Source: JBARRO01 sp049644265 (lineage in GTDB: Bacteria > Bacteroidota > Ignavibacteria > UBA10030). From it: 64,000 bases of DNA. The position numbers and the translations under genes were made by a program. The first letter of the stretch is position 1, and each line of letters starts with the position of its first letter. The notes under the pieces were generated by a model. The model searched no databases. It saw only the letters and a program-made list of their open reading frames with translations, and had not been told where the DNA came from. Of the stretch, positions 1 to 8,825 are shown one piece after another. The stretch spans positions 5,993 through 69,992 of the forward strand of contig JBARRO010000139.1 of assembly GCA_049644265.1 (NCBI GenBank). The letters run 5' to 3'.

Positions 1-1068
1 GAAGGCTGTCCGCTTTCCCGCGCGACATTGAAGCATGAACAGCTTCCCTTGCTGGATCGTGAACTCGATATCCATCATGTCGCGGTAGTGCTTTTCCAGG
101 GTCTGGCGGTTCTTCTCGAGTTGTTTGTAGATGGGGGGATTGTCCTTCGCCAATCTCGACATGGGAAGCGGAGTACGAATCCCGGCCACGACGTCTTCAC
201 CCTGGGCATTCATGAGGTATTCACCGTAGAACACGTTCTCGCCGGTGGCGGCATCGCGCGTAAAGGCGACTCCGGTTCCGGAATCTTCTCCCATATTGCC
301 AAACACCATTGTCTGGACGTTCACTGCCGTTCCCCACGACTCGGGGATGTCATAGAGTTTCCGATAGGCAATTGCCCGGTCGTTCATCCATGAACCAAAC
401 ACGGCTCCGATTGCTCCCCAGAGCTGGTCGTACGAATTTTCCGGGAAATCGCTCCCCGCTTTCTCCTTGATGGCTTTTTTAAAGAGAACAACCAGGTTCT
501 TCAGGTCTGCCGCCGTGAGATCGGTGTCGAGCTTCACGCCGCGCTCTTTTTTCATATGCTCGATAATCTCTTCGAACGGATCGATCGCATCTTTTCCGAC
601 GGGCTTGAGGCCGAGGACGACGTCCCCATACATTTGAACGAACCGTCGGTAGGAGTCGTATGCAAAGCGCTCATTTTTCGTCTTTGCGATGATCCCGGCG
701 ACCGTCTTGTCGTTCAAGCCCAGGTTGAGAATCGTATCCATCATCCCCGGCATTGAGGCGCGTGCACCGGACCGAACAGAAACGAGCAACGGGTTGGCGG
801 GATCGCCGAATTTCATCCCCATCGCCTTTTCAACTTTCACGAGTGCAGCCGCGACTTCTTTTTCCAGGGACTTCGGGTATTTCTGCTTGTTCGCATAGTA
901 CGCGGTGCACACTTCGGTGGTAATGGTAAATCCCGGAGGGACCGGCAAGCCGATGTTGGTCATCTCGGCGAGGTTTGCACCTTTTCCGCCGAGGAGGTTC
1001 TTCATTTCTGCTTTCCCTTCGGCCTTGCCGCTGCCGAAGAAGTAGACATATTTCGCTGATTTCGCCAT
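1..1068 (-). CDS. ppdK: Pyruvate, phosphate dikinase, N-terminal part (cut by window edge)
   Basis: Interconverts pyruvate + ATP + phosphate and PEP + AMP + pyrophosphate in central carbon metabolism. The first 356 residues are present; the family is usually about 870-900 residues, so the phosphohistidine and PEP-binding domains lie outside the window. The visible part is the ATP-binding domain: it opens MAKSAKYVYFFG, has the early LLGGKGANLAEM motif, VPPGFTI, SVRSGARASMPGMMDTILNLG and MVFGNMGEDSGTGVAFTRD, all typical of PPDK rather than PEP synthase. The ATG at 1068 lies 23 bases after the stop of the C26-type peptidase gene on the same strand, so it is probably the last gene seen of the run starting near 11.46 kb. 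Identification is secure; only the C-terminus is unseen. Confidence 0.96.
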   Translation of the reverse strand, partial: MAKSAKYVYFFGSGKAEGKAEMKNLLGGKGANLAEMTNIGLPVPPGFTITTEVCTAYYANKQKYPKSLEKEVAAALVKVEKAMGMKFGDPANPLLVSVRSGARASMPGMMDTILNLGLNDKTVAGIIAKTKNERFAYDSYRRFVQMYGDVVLGLKPVGKDAIDPFEEIIEHMKKERGVKLDTDLTAADLKNLVVLFKKAIKEKAGSDFPENSYDQLWGAIGAVFGSWMNDRAIAYRKLYDIPESWGTAVNVQTMVFGNMGEDSGTGVAFTRDAATGENVFYGEYLMNAQGEDVVAGIRTPLPMSRLAKDNPPIYKQLEKNRQTLEKHYRDMMDIEFTIQQGKLFMLQCRAGKRTAF

Positions 1069-1091
1069 GGTACACTGCTTCCTTTCCGAGT

Positions 1092-1793
1092 TCAGGTTAC
1101 TTTGCTTTTGACCGATTGATGAACTTCCCGCAAGAACATCGTTGCGAGGTTTGTTGAAACACTCTCTTTCGGCGCCCGTTCGGGGTGCCACTGGACGAGC
1201 ATAAGGAACGGCATCCCTTCTTTTATCGCCCACTCCGCTGCCTCAATCACACCGTCCCCTGATTGAGCAGACGGAACCAGGCCCCTTCCGAGCTTCTCCA
1301 CCGCCTGGTGATGGTAGGAATTCACTTGTTCGACAATTCCCGTTGTCATGATGCGAAGCAATGAATGGGGAGCAACGGTGACAGCGTGACGCGTTTCGTT
1401 TCCCTTTGGGCTTGAATGATTCTCGAAACCTTCCGACGCCAGATCGACGTGGAGGGTGCCGCCCAGATACACGTTCATGACCTGCATCCCGCGGCAGATT
1501 CCCAGGATTGGCAGGTCTGCGTTCAAAGCTTTCTCGATGAGAGCAAATTCAAATTCATCGCGCCGCTCATCCACCCCTTGAGTCTTCGGCAGCAATTCCT
1601 GTCTGCCATAGTTCACGGGGTGCACGTCTCCGCCTCCTGTCAGGACAAGTCCGTCAAGAGCAGAAACGGATTCAGCGGATGGGGCATCCTGGGACAACTT
1701 GTCGATCTTGATCCCAGGATCCACAGAGTGGATCCACTCGACATATTGCCGGAATTTGTCTTCGTTACGCGTATCGGTGATCCCAATCTTCAT
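1092..1793 (-). CDS. Class-I glutamine amidotransferase-like peptidase (C26, PuuD-like gamma-glutamyl hydrolase)
   Basis: Expected to hydrolyse gamma-glutamyl bonds, as gamma-glutamyl-GABA hydrolases do; the actual substrate is unknown. It has the GATase-1 fold marks: LVLTGGGDVHP (oxyanion-side loop), the nucleophile elbow GICRGMQ with its Cys, an internal SYHHQAV, and the catalytic His-Glu in QWHPERAP. At 233 residues it is a normal length for stand-alone C26 proteins. A TTG directly after the lpxK stop could add three residues, but the ATG at 1793 has AGAGGT 12 bases upstream and gives the usual MKIGIT opening, so I chose it. It is embedded between lpxK and ppdK in a compact run; no polyamine genes are nearby, so a role in putrescine breakdown is not supported by context. 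Confidence 0.88.
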   Translation of the reverse strand: MKIGITDTRNEDKFRQYVEWIHSVDPGIKIDKLSQDAPSAESVSALDGLVLTGGGDVHPVNYGRQELLPKTQGVDERRDEFEFALIEKALNADLPILGICRGMQVMNVYLGGTLHVDLASEGFENHSSPKGNETRHAVTVAPHSLLRIMTTGIVEQVNSYHHQAVEKLGRGLVPSAQSGDGVIEAAEWAIKEGMPFLMLVQWHPERAPKESVSTNLATMFLREVHQSVKSKVT

Positions 1794-1802
1794 AGAATGC
1801 AA

Positions 1803-2846
1803 CTACCTCTTGTTCAAAACCCTTGATAACGCACTCGTCAGAACTTCATCGCCTGCAATGAATGCTTGTTGTATCTCCACATAGAAAATCGGAAATTTCT
1901 CGAGAAACGATTCCCCCGAACTTCCGCGCAACCGGCTCACATCTTTTTCCGTTGTCACGAACGCCTTCGTGTCCGCTCGTCCTGTCAGCTCTGCAATATC
2001 GTCCTTCGAATACCAATGATGGTCCGGATACGTATAGTGCCTCACGACATCCAGGCCCATCTCTTTGAGTATCGTATCGAAGGATTGCGGCCGCCCAATC
2101 CCGGAAAAGGCGACGACGCGTTGTCCCTTAAGCTTCTCCAATTGCCAAACTTCATTCGAGGATGCCCTTCGAACGGCCTTGAATCTCGTTTGGACACCAA
2201 CCATTCGACTGCCGGCCTGGGATGCGAGTTTGGCACTGGCCTTCTCAAAATGGCTCTTGTCGTTGCATTGTGAAAGAACGACGATGTCTGCTCTCCTTAA
2301 TGACGAGGGCGGCTCACGTCGGTTCCCTGCCGGCAAGAGAAAATCACCTGCAAGAGCATCGTCCGCGGTCACGAGGACAATATCGAGATCCCTTCGAAGA
2401 TACCGATGCTGAAATCCGTCATCGAGGACAATGAGCGAAACCCCGAAATCTGCGACAACATTCCGCGCAGCGCGCACTCTGTCCTCGTCGACCGCGACCA
2501 CAACGCCCTGAAGTTTTTCCGCCAACTGAGCCGGTTCATCCCCCGCCGTCCACGCTTCGGCGCAACGCTGAGCACCATTGCTGACAACCACATACCCTCT
2601 GGTTCTTCGCCCGTATCCCCTGCTCAGCACAGCAATTTTTTGTTTTGACGACGCGAGCCTGGACACGATCAGCTCCACGAATGGTGTCTTTCCGGTGCCG
2701 CCCACGGAGAGGTTACCCACTGAAACGACGGGAACGCCTGCATCGGCAACCCGGAATATCCCGATTTCAAAGAACCAGTTGCGAAGTGCGACTCCCACTC
2801 CGTACAGGAGCGACAGCGGAACGAGAAGAATGCGGAGTCGATTCAC
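1803..2846 (-). CDS. lpxK: Tetraacyldisaccharide 4'-kinase
   Basis: Phosphorylates the 4' position of the lipid A disaccharide on the cytoplasmic face of the inner membrane, using ATP. An N-terminal hydrophobic helix (about residues 5-23) anchors it, followed by the family Walker A in VGNLSVGGTGKTP (residues about 43-55). Other family motifs follow: VLSRGYGRRTRGY, and LDDGFQHRYLRRDLDIVLV around residue 140. At 347 residues it is within the normal range. Four bases separate its ATG from the lpxB stop, so translation is probably coupled to lpxB, the preceding enzyme of the pathway. The C26-like gene begins 10 bases after its stop. Confidence 0.96.
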   Translation of the reverse strand: MNRLRILLVPLSLLYGVGVALRNWFFEIGIFRVADAGVPVVSVGNLSVGGTGKTPFVELIVSRLASSKQKIAVLSRGYGRRTRGYVVVSNGAQRCAEAWTAGDEPAQLAEKLQGVVVAVDEDRVRAARNVVADFGVSLIVLDDGFQHRYLRRDLDIVLVTADDALAGDFLLPAGNRREPPSSLRRADIVVLSQCNDKSHFEKASAKLASQAGSRMVGVQTRFKAVRRASSNEVWQLEKLKGQRVVAFSGIGRPQSFDTILKEMGLDVVRHYTYPDHHWYSKDDIAELTGRADTKAFVTTEKDVSRLRGSSGESFLEKFPIFYVEIQQAFIAGDEVLTSALSRVLNKR

Positions 2847-2849
2847 TTG

Positions 2850-3971
2850 TCAGGCCAGCTGAACAATCCGTTCCGCCACGCGCCTTGACGCTCCCACCGT
2901 GCCGAGCATTCCTTTCACTTTCGACAACTCTGCTTTCATTTCACTCAACCGCGCTTCATCGGCAAGCAGCCGGAGCGCTCCGCGAACCAGGGTCCGCGGG
3001 GATGCCCGGTGCTGGATGAATTCGGGCACAATGCGTTTGCCGGCAACAATGTTCACGAGGCCGATATTCTTGATGCTGACGAGCACTCTGCCGATCAGGT
3101 ACGTCAGCCACGAAGTCTTGTACAAGACGAACATCGGCGTTCCAAAGCACGCCGTTTCCAGCGTCGCGGTGCCCGACGTAACAAGCGCAAAATCGGCGTT
3201 GGCCATGAGCTCGTAGGTCGCCCCTTTGACAAGCCGGATTCCGTCGAGGTTGAAAAGGGTTTTGAAATATTGTTCCTCGAGGGTTGGCGCCACTCCGACC
3301 GCGACCTCCATATTCCGTCGGATTGCGATGGCCTTCGCTGCGGAAAGCATAGCCGGAAAGATCGTTTCGATTTCCTGACGCCTGCTTCCGGGCAAGAGCC
3401 CGATGAGTTTCTTTTTCTCGTCGAGGTCGTACCGTTTGAAAAAATTCTTCCGGTCAAGCTGAGACTGAAGGACTTCCAGAAGCGGATGGCCGACGAATTC
3501 GACGTCGATTCCCTCCTTACGATACAGGTCCACCTCAAACGGAAAAATGACGAGCATCTTATCCACCAGTCCCTTCATCTTTTTGATCCTCGACTTGTGC
3601 CACGCCCACACCTGGGGGCTGATGTAGTACACCACGGGCACTCCGTATTTCTTGGCGACAGCCGCAAACCTCAGATTGAACCCCGGATAGTCTATCAGAA
3701 GAATGACGTCGGGCTTTTTGAACCTGACGATCTGGCCGAGCGTATGTTCCATCGCTTTGATGAACGGCAAATGCTTGAGCACCTCGACGAACCCCATGAA
3801 TCCCAGTTCCTTGATGTGATAGATGAGGTCCATTCCTTCGCGCTTCATCTTGTCTCCCCCCACACCGTAGACGTCGATTTCGGGGGAGATACGTTTGAGC
3901 TCACGGACAACACCCGAGCCGTGCAGGTCACCGGACGCCTCGCCCGCGATGATCATGACTCTGCGGACCAC
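2850..3971 (-). CDS. lpxB: Lipid-A-disaccharide synthase (GT19)
   Basis: Condenses UDP-2,3-diacylglucosamine with lipid X to form the lipid A disaccharide, at the inner face of the cytoplasmic membrane. It opens MIIAGEASGDLHGSGVV, then has the family marks MGFVEVLKHLPF, LIDYPGFNLR, YYISPQVWAWH, and the nucleotide-binding-side motif GLLPGSRRQEIE near residue 195, ending with SGTATLE. At 373 residues it is full length. The start used is a GTG at 3971, directly after the stop of the methyltransferase gene; an ATG five codons later is a possible alternative. It lies directly upstream of lpxK, the next pathway enzyme but one, in an operon-like run. Confidence 0.96.
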   Translation of the reverse strand: MVRRVMIIAGEASGDLHGSGVVRELKRISPEIDVYGVGGDKMKREGMDLIYHIKELGFMGFVEVLKHLPFIKAMEHTLGQIVRFKKPDVILLIDYPGFNLRFAAVAKKYGVPVVYYISPQVWAWHKSRIKKMKGLVDKMLVIFPFEVDLYRKEGIDVEFVGHPLLEVLQSQLDRKNFFKRYDLDEKKKLIGLLPGSRRQEIETIFPAMLSAAKAIAIRRNMEVAVGVAPTLEEQYFKTLFNLDGIRLVKGATYELMANADFALVTSGTATLETACFGTPMFVLYKTSWLTYLIGRVLVSIKNIGLVNIVAGKRIVPEFIQHRASPRTLVRGALRLLADEARLSEMKAELSKVKGMLGTVGASRRVAERIVQLA

Positions 3972-3973
3972 GG

Positions 3974-4558
3974 TCAGCCCCTATACCAAAGAACGACAAG
4001 AATGAGCATCACGAGAAGAATCGCCTGAAGCGTTCTACGTTCGGATTGCCCCGCCTCAGCCCATTTTGGCGATTGCGAAGCTTGTGCAGGGTGTTCGTAG
4101 CGACTCCATCGTGGGAAAAACCTCGGCACATTTTTTTTGAATTCCCTATACGCCGCGCCAAATTCTTTTTCGAGAAATTCCTCCTCGAGCGAGACGATCA
4201 TCCCATACTGAAACGAGAAATACACCAGTGCGAGAATTTGAAGCCATGGCACCAACGCGTTCGACATGATGCCGATGCCGGTGTAGAGGAGGATATTCCC
4301 GATATACAGCGGGTTCCGAACGTACGCAAACGGACCGGCAAGGATCACTTCCGGCGCGCCGACACTTGCGACGCGGGTCAGGCTTCCTGCGTACGCGACC
4401 CCCCAGAATCTGAGAAATTCCCCGGTGACGACAACGGCAAAGCCCACGACCATCGTCAGGGCAGACGGTTGGGCGAACACCACCATGACCGCAAGGAACG
4501 GAATCGGAGTGTAGCTGCGATAGTGAAAAAGACTTTCACGGAATGACACGGGATTCAT
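3974..4558 (-). CDS. Isoprenylcysteine carboxyl methyltransferase-like integral membrane protein
   Basis: A small polytopic membrane protein of the ICMT/phospholipid methyltransferase superfamily. These proteins bind S-adenosylmethionine at a membrane-embedded site; the substrate of bacterial members is generally unknown. The sequence shows four or five hydrophobic segments (near residues 17-33, 34-55, 85-105, 115-135 and 175-193) and the superfamily signature RNPLYIGNILLYTG followed by an acidic segment LEEEFLEKEFG, the usual SAM-site region. At 194 residues it has normal length. Its ATG overlaps the stop of the HAD phosphatase gene (ATGA) and its stop is two bases from the lpxB start. Methylation of a membrane lipid or prenyl group is plausible but is inference. 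Confidence 0.8.
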   Translation of the reverse strand: MNPVSFRESLFHYRSYTPIPFLAVMVVFAQPSALTMVVGFAVVVTGEFLRFWGVAYAGSLTRVASVGAPEVILAGPFAYVRNPLYIGNILLYTGIGIMSNALVPWLQILALVYFSFQYGMIVSLEEEFLEKEFGAAYREFKKNVPRFFPRWSRYEHPAQASQSPKWAEAGQSERRTLQAILLVMLILVVLWYRG

Positions 4559-5268
4559 CCTTGCATGAAGACTTCACGCCGCGCCATGACCGCCTCGCGT
4601 CGCCGCTTGGGCTTGTGCTGAAGAATTTCGGCTAGTCGTGCGTGGACTTCCCTGAAGTCGTCGAAGGCGTGATAACTGATGTTTTGTTCCTGGCAGTACT
4701 TGATCAGGCTTCTTTTTGCAAACACAATATCGGCAAACCGCACCGGACACCGGTCCGATATCCCGTCACCGACGTAGACAACCACATCTTCATCGGCGCT
4801 CTGCGTAAGCATGTGGTTTCGTTTGCAGTTGCCGCAATAATCGCATTCTGCATCGGCATACGGGAACGAAACCTCGAGGCTCGTTCCTCCGGCGGTCGTG
4901 ACGAATTCCAGATGGTTGGCGTACCAGGGAAGGCGGCCGAGGCCGTGGCGTGCAAGAATTCTTCCAACATAAAAATCCAATCCGTCGCTCAGAATGGCTA
5001 AGGGGATTTCCCTCTCGTTACAAAAATCTACAAATCCCTTGAAGTACGGATCAAGCGAAAACTGTTCCAGGAATGATTCAAACTCCGCGGCTGTTACATT
5101 CTTCACAGCAGCGCATTCTCGTGTGAGACACTCTCGTGCGGTGGCTGTGCCGTCGAGATACCCCTTCACAATCTCGTTTGCCAGCTCCCCCACATACGTC
5201 CGGAAAAACCGATTACCGATATCGATCGGTGAGACTGTTCCGTCAAAGTCGCAGAATACCCGCACCAT
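4555..5268 (-). CDS. MtnX-like HAD-IB family phosphatase
   Basis: A haloacid-dehalogenase-superfamily phosphatase of the MtnX/phosphoserine phosphatase-like subgroup. Motif I with the nucleophile is FCDFDGTVSP (Asp at residues 7 and 9), motif II is ILSDGLD, and motif IV is YVGDGISDRCPVRFADIVFAK, nearly the consensus of MtnX-type enzymes. A CDYCGNCKRN segment (about residue 140) gives a possible metal knuckle. At 237 residues it is normal. MtnX proper dephosphorylates an intermediate of methionine salvage, but no other mtn genes are visible here, so substrate assignment is unsafe. It sits eight bases after smc and overlaps the methyltransferase gene by four bases. Confidence 0.86.
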   Translation of the reverse strand: MVRVFCDFDGTVSPIDIGNRFFRTYVGELANEIVKGYLDGTATARECLTRECAAVKNVTAAEFESFLEQFSLDPYFKGFVDFCNEREIPLAILSDGLDFYVGRILARHGLGRLPWYANHLEFVTTAGGTSLEVSFPYADAECDYCGNCKRNHMLTQSADEDVVVYVGDGISDRCPVRFADIVFAKRSLIKYCQEQNISYHAFDDFREVHARLAEILQHKPKRRREAVMARREVFMQG

Positions 5269-5276
5269 GCAGCGCT

Positions 5277-8200
5277 CTACGTTTTCTCCACCTGCGTGTC
5301 GAATTTCACCGAGACAAGCTTTGAGATCCCCTCTTCTTCCATCGTCACACCGTAGAGGGCATTCGTCGCTTCCATCGTTCGCTTGTTGTGGGTTACGACG
5401 ATGAACTGTGTGTTGTCCGAGAACTTGCGAAGAATCCGGGTAAACCGGTCGATGTTGGAATCGTCAAGCGGCGCATCGACCTCGTCCAGGATACAGAACG
5501 GGCTCGGTTTCACCAAATAGATTGCAAAGAGCAAAGCAATGGCGGTCAGGGTTTTCTCACCGCCTGACAGAAGATCGATCGACGTCGGACGCTTTCCCCG
5601 CGGCTTTGCGATGATTTCAATTCGTGCCTCAAGCGGATCGACTCCGTCCTCAAGACGAAGGTCGCATTCATCACCCTCATCGAAGAGTCCTTTGAACGTC
5701 GCGATGAAATTGTCCCGAATCAGCTCAAACGTGGCGCTGAACTGTTTTTGCGCTGTCGTATTGATCTCGTCGATGGTTGCCACCAGAGTCTTCTCCGACT
5801 CCTGGAGGTCATCCCTCTGGGCCACGACGAAGTCGAGGCGTTCCTTTTCACTTTTGTACTCATCGAACGCCGCAAAGTTCACCGCGCCGAGGTTTCTGAT
5901 TTTGTCCTTCAGCACCCGGACTTCCTCCCGAGCGGTATTGAAATCGTACTGATCACCGTCAGGGTATTCCTTCAGCTGGAGCTCAAGGTCGAGTTCATCT
6001 TTCGCCCTTGACTTCAGGTTCTCGGCCTTCATGGTCAATTCCTGGACTTTAATCTCCAGGTCGTGAGCCGCTTGCAGAGAGCCTTCCTGTTTCAGGCGCT
6101 CATCCTTGAGCTTCATCTCGATTTCATGCATCCGGCCACGCTTTGCACCGTAGTCCTTGTCGACTGATTTCTTGCGTTCCAGGAGCGATTCAAATTCCTG
6201 GCGCGAAAGGGACAGGTCCGTTTCCAGGTCACGCGCTTCAAACGCGATACGGTCGATTTCCTCGCGGGAGGCTGTGACTTCTGCGGACCGCTGGTCGAAG
6301 AGGGCCGCAACCGAGTCGAGGTTCGAGCTCGTGTAGTCGATCGACTGCTGGATGCGCTGTTCTTCTGATTTCAAAGAGAGCACCCGGACATTCGCCTCAT
6401 TCGTCACGCGCGCGTATTCATTCCCGAGCGCCTCCATCGTTTCAAGCTCGCTCGTTAACACGCCCACCTGGCGCTCCGACTCCGCCTTCGTGCGTTCGAC
6501 CCGCTCAAGGGAAGGAATCAGCGTCCTGAGCTCTGCATTCAGCGTTTCAATCTCGCTGTTCAGCTTGTTCGTTTCGGTCCGATTGCGGTCGATGTTCTCC
6601 AGAGCCCGCTTCTTTTCAAACTCCAGTTGGGCGATGCGGACCTCCACGGAAGTCTTCTGCTGTTCGAGAGCGCGGGCGTCGTCCGTCAACTTCCTCAGGT
6701 TTACGCCTTCGAGCTCTTCAGCCTTCTTCTCCATTTCCTCTTTGAGCTTTTCGTGGCGTTCCTTCAGCCGGCGGAGTTCTTCCGTGAGCTCCTCGAGCTG
6801 GGATTTCTTGCTGATGTGGCCGCCCTCATCCTGGCGAAGGCTACCCCCGCGCACGACACCTTTTCCGGTGATTACTTCACCTTCGAGGGTCACGCAACGC
6901 ATGTTCGGGTATACCGCGACCAGCCGGTTTGCTGCAGCGACATCGTTGACAAGCAGCGTCTCATCGAACAGGAAATTGAAGAGCGCCTCGTACCGGCCGT
7001 CAAATTCGATGAGGCTGCTCATCCATCCCACCACCCCTTCGTCCTGAAGAGCGATCCGGTGGTTCGAAATGTGAGGCAGGCGATTCAGGCAGATGAATGT
7101 TGCTTTCCCCTTCTGGTTCCGCTTGAGGAAGTCCATCGCCGCATAGGCCCGCTCGACGTTATCGACAACCACGTACCCTGCAGCCTCGCCAAGCGCAGTC
7201 TCCACGGCAATCCGATAGCGGGGGTCGGTGGTCAGCGCTTCGCCAACGGTTGTCTGAATGTCGGAGTTCCACTCGTTGCTTGTAATCAGATACCGGGCAC
7301 CCTCAGAATAGCCGTCAAAGCTTTCGACAAGACCTTTGAGAAAGTCGATGCGCGCTTCCTTGCGCTCGATTTCCCCGCGCACTTCCAGCTCCCGGTGATG
7401 CAGGGCTTCAACCTCATCCTGAAGCTTGCGCTTGTAGTCTTCCATCTGATGCGTTCGGACTTCGGCTTCGGCAAACGCGCGCCGGAGTTCCTTGTTCTCG
7501 GCCGTGAGCTTTCCAATCAGCTCACTGTTGTTATCGATATCCTGTCCGTAGATCCCATTCTCCTCGGTCGTGTACCCAATGCGGCCGCGGATATTCTCGA
7601 TGCGAGCTTTCGACTGGCCTTCCGTGTTCCGAAGCTCCGACATCTGATGCAGCAGAGCAAGCACCTGGTCCTGGCCCGACTTCAACTCTGTCTTTTTCGC
7701 GTTCAGCTGAATTTCGAATTCATCGAGCTCCCGTTTCTTCTTCTTATGATCTTCCTCTGCGGCTCCCACCTTCTCCCGAACAGCCTCCAGGCCGCGGAAC
7801 AGCTCTGTCTGCTTATTTTTCAGTTCCTGCCGCTGTTTCTGGAAATCGATTTTTTCCCGTTCGAAGCGCTCGATGTTTGCGACAAGCGAACGACGTCGTT
7901 CGGCTGTCGTGGCCTGCTTTTGTTCAAACTGATGGATCCTGGATTGATGCTCGGAAAGGTCATTCTGTGCAGCGGTGAGCTGATCCTCCAGCTCCTGCAA
8001 TTCCGTCCGAAGGACATCCAGGAGAGCTTCCTCCTGCCGCACTTCCACGTCGATTCTGTTCTTCTCCGTGACGGCAATGGAAAGCTGTTCGCGCAGGGGG
8101 GCGATTTTAGAGACCACGCTCGAGTACTCCCGTTCCATCAGGTCTGTCTCCAGGCCCTGCAGCTGCTTCACAAGTTCGTTGTAGCGTTCAGCCCGCTGAG

Positions 8201-8825
8201 CTTGGCGCTCGAGCGATTTGACGGCTTTTTCCACTTCCCGGACGATGTCATTGACCCTCGTCAGGTCGAGGCGAACGCTCTCAAGCCTCCGGTAAGCCTC
8301 TTTTCTTCTGTGTTTGTACTTCGTCACACCAGCGGACTCTTCGAATAGACGTCGCCGCTCGTCCGAGCTGTCGCTCAGAATGCTTTCGACCATCTTCAGC
8401 TCGATGACCGAGTATGCATCCGAGCCCATGCCGGTATCCATGAAGAGGTCCCGGATATCCTTGAGCCGGCAGAGCGTCTTGTTGATGTAGTACTCGCTCT
8501 CTCCGGACCGAAACACCCGCCGCGTGATTGTCACTTCCGAATACTCGGTCGGGAGAATTCCCTTTGTGTTTTCGATCGTGATGGAGACTTCGGCGACATT
8601 CAGAGGCTTTCGGGATTTCGTCCCGTTGAAAATGACGTCCTCCATCTTGTCGCTTCTGAGGGTCGTAGGCCGCTGCTCTCCGAGCGCCCAGCGAAGAGCG
8701 TCGACAACATTGGTTTTGCCGCAGCCGTTCGGGCCGACAATGCCCGTCAGACCGCTGTCGAAGTCGAGATTAACCTTCTGCGCAAATGACTTGAAGCCAA
8801 AGATTTCCAGCTTCGATAGATACAT
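5277..8825 (-). CDS. smc: Chromosome segregation ATPase SMC
   Basis: Core subunit of the bacterial condensin, which loops and organises the chromosome and helps the sister origins separate. The 1182 residues show the full architecture: N-terminal ATPase head with Walker A GPNGCGKTNVVDALRWALG (about 31-49), a long coiled coil, a hinge around residues 510-670 with the Gly-rich GKGVVRGGSL, a second coiled coil, then the signature LLSGGEKTLTAIALLFA (near 1085) and Walker B FCILDEVDAPLDDSN (near 1112) with the D-loop. Its ATG overlaps the stop of the upstream glycosidase-like gene (TAATG), implying coupled translation. The kleisin scpA and scpB are not in this window. Confidence 0.97.
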   Translation of the reverse strand: MYLSKLEIFGFKSFAQKVNLDFDSGLTGIVGPNGCGKTNVVDALRWALGEQRPTTLRSDKMEDVIFNGTKSRKPLNVAEVSITIENTKGILPTEYSEVTITRRVFRSGESEYYINKTLCRLKDIRDLFMDTGMGSDAYSVIELKMVESILSDSSDERRRLFEESAGVTKYKHRRKEAYRRLESVRLDLTRVNDIVREVEKAVKSLERQAQRAERYNELVKQLQGLETDLMEREYSSVVSKIAPLREQLSIAVTEKNRIDVEVRQEEALLDVLRTELQELEDQLTAAQNDLSEHQSRIHQFEQKQATTAERRRSLVANIERFEREKIDFQKQRQELKNKQTELFRGLEAVREKVGAAEEDHKKKKRELDEFEIQLNAKKTELKSGQDQVLALLHQMSELRNTEGQSKARIENIRGRIGYTTEENGIYGQDIDNNSELIGKLTAENKELRRAFAEAEVRTHQMEDYKRKLQDEVEALHHRELEVRGEIERKEARIDFLKGLVESFDGYSEGARYLITSNEWNSDIQTTVGEALTTDPRYRIAVETALGEAAGYVVVDNVERAYAAMDFLKRNQKGKATFICLNRLPHISNHRIALQDEGVVGWMSSLIEFDGRYEALFNFLFDETLLVNDVAAANRLVAVYPNMRCVTLEGEVITGKGVVRGGSLRQDEGGHISKKSQLEELTEELRRLKERHEKLKEEMEKKAEELEGVNLRKLTDDARALEQQKTSVEVRIAQLEFEKKRALENIDRNRTETNKLNSEIETLNAELRTLIPSLERVERTKAESERQVGVLTSELETMEALGNEYARVTNEANVRVLSLKSEEQRIQQSIDYTSSNLDSVAALFDQRSAEVTASREEIDRIAFEARDLETDLSLSRQEFESLLERKKSVDKDYGAKRGRMHEIEMKLKDERLKQEGSLQAAHDLEIKVQELTMKAENLKSRAKDELDLELQLKEYPDGDQYDFNTAREEVRVLKDKIRNLGAVNFAAFDEYKSEKERLDFVVAQRDDLQESEKTLVATIDEINTTAQKQFSATFELIRDNFIATFKGLFDEGDECDLRLEDGVDPLEARIEIIAKPRGKRPTSIDLLSGGEKTLTAIALLFAIYLVKPSPFCILDEVDAPLDDSNIDRFTRILRKFSDNTQFIVVTHNKRTMEATNALYGVTMEEEGISKLVSVKFDTQVEKT

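Noticed and set aside
6627..8348. A 573-codon open frame on the plus strand opposite smc.
   Set aside because: It mirrors the coiled-coil coding sequence of smc; its product is Leu/Phe/Val-rich and matches nothing, and smc is unquestionable.
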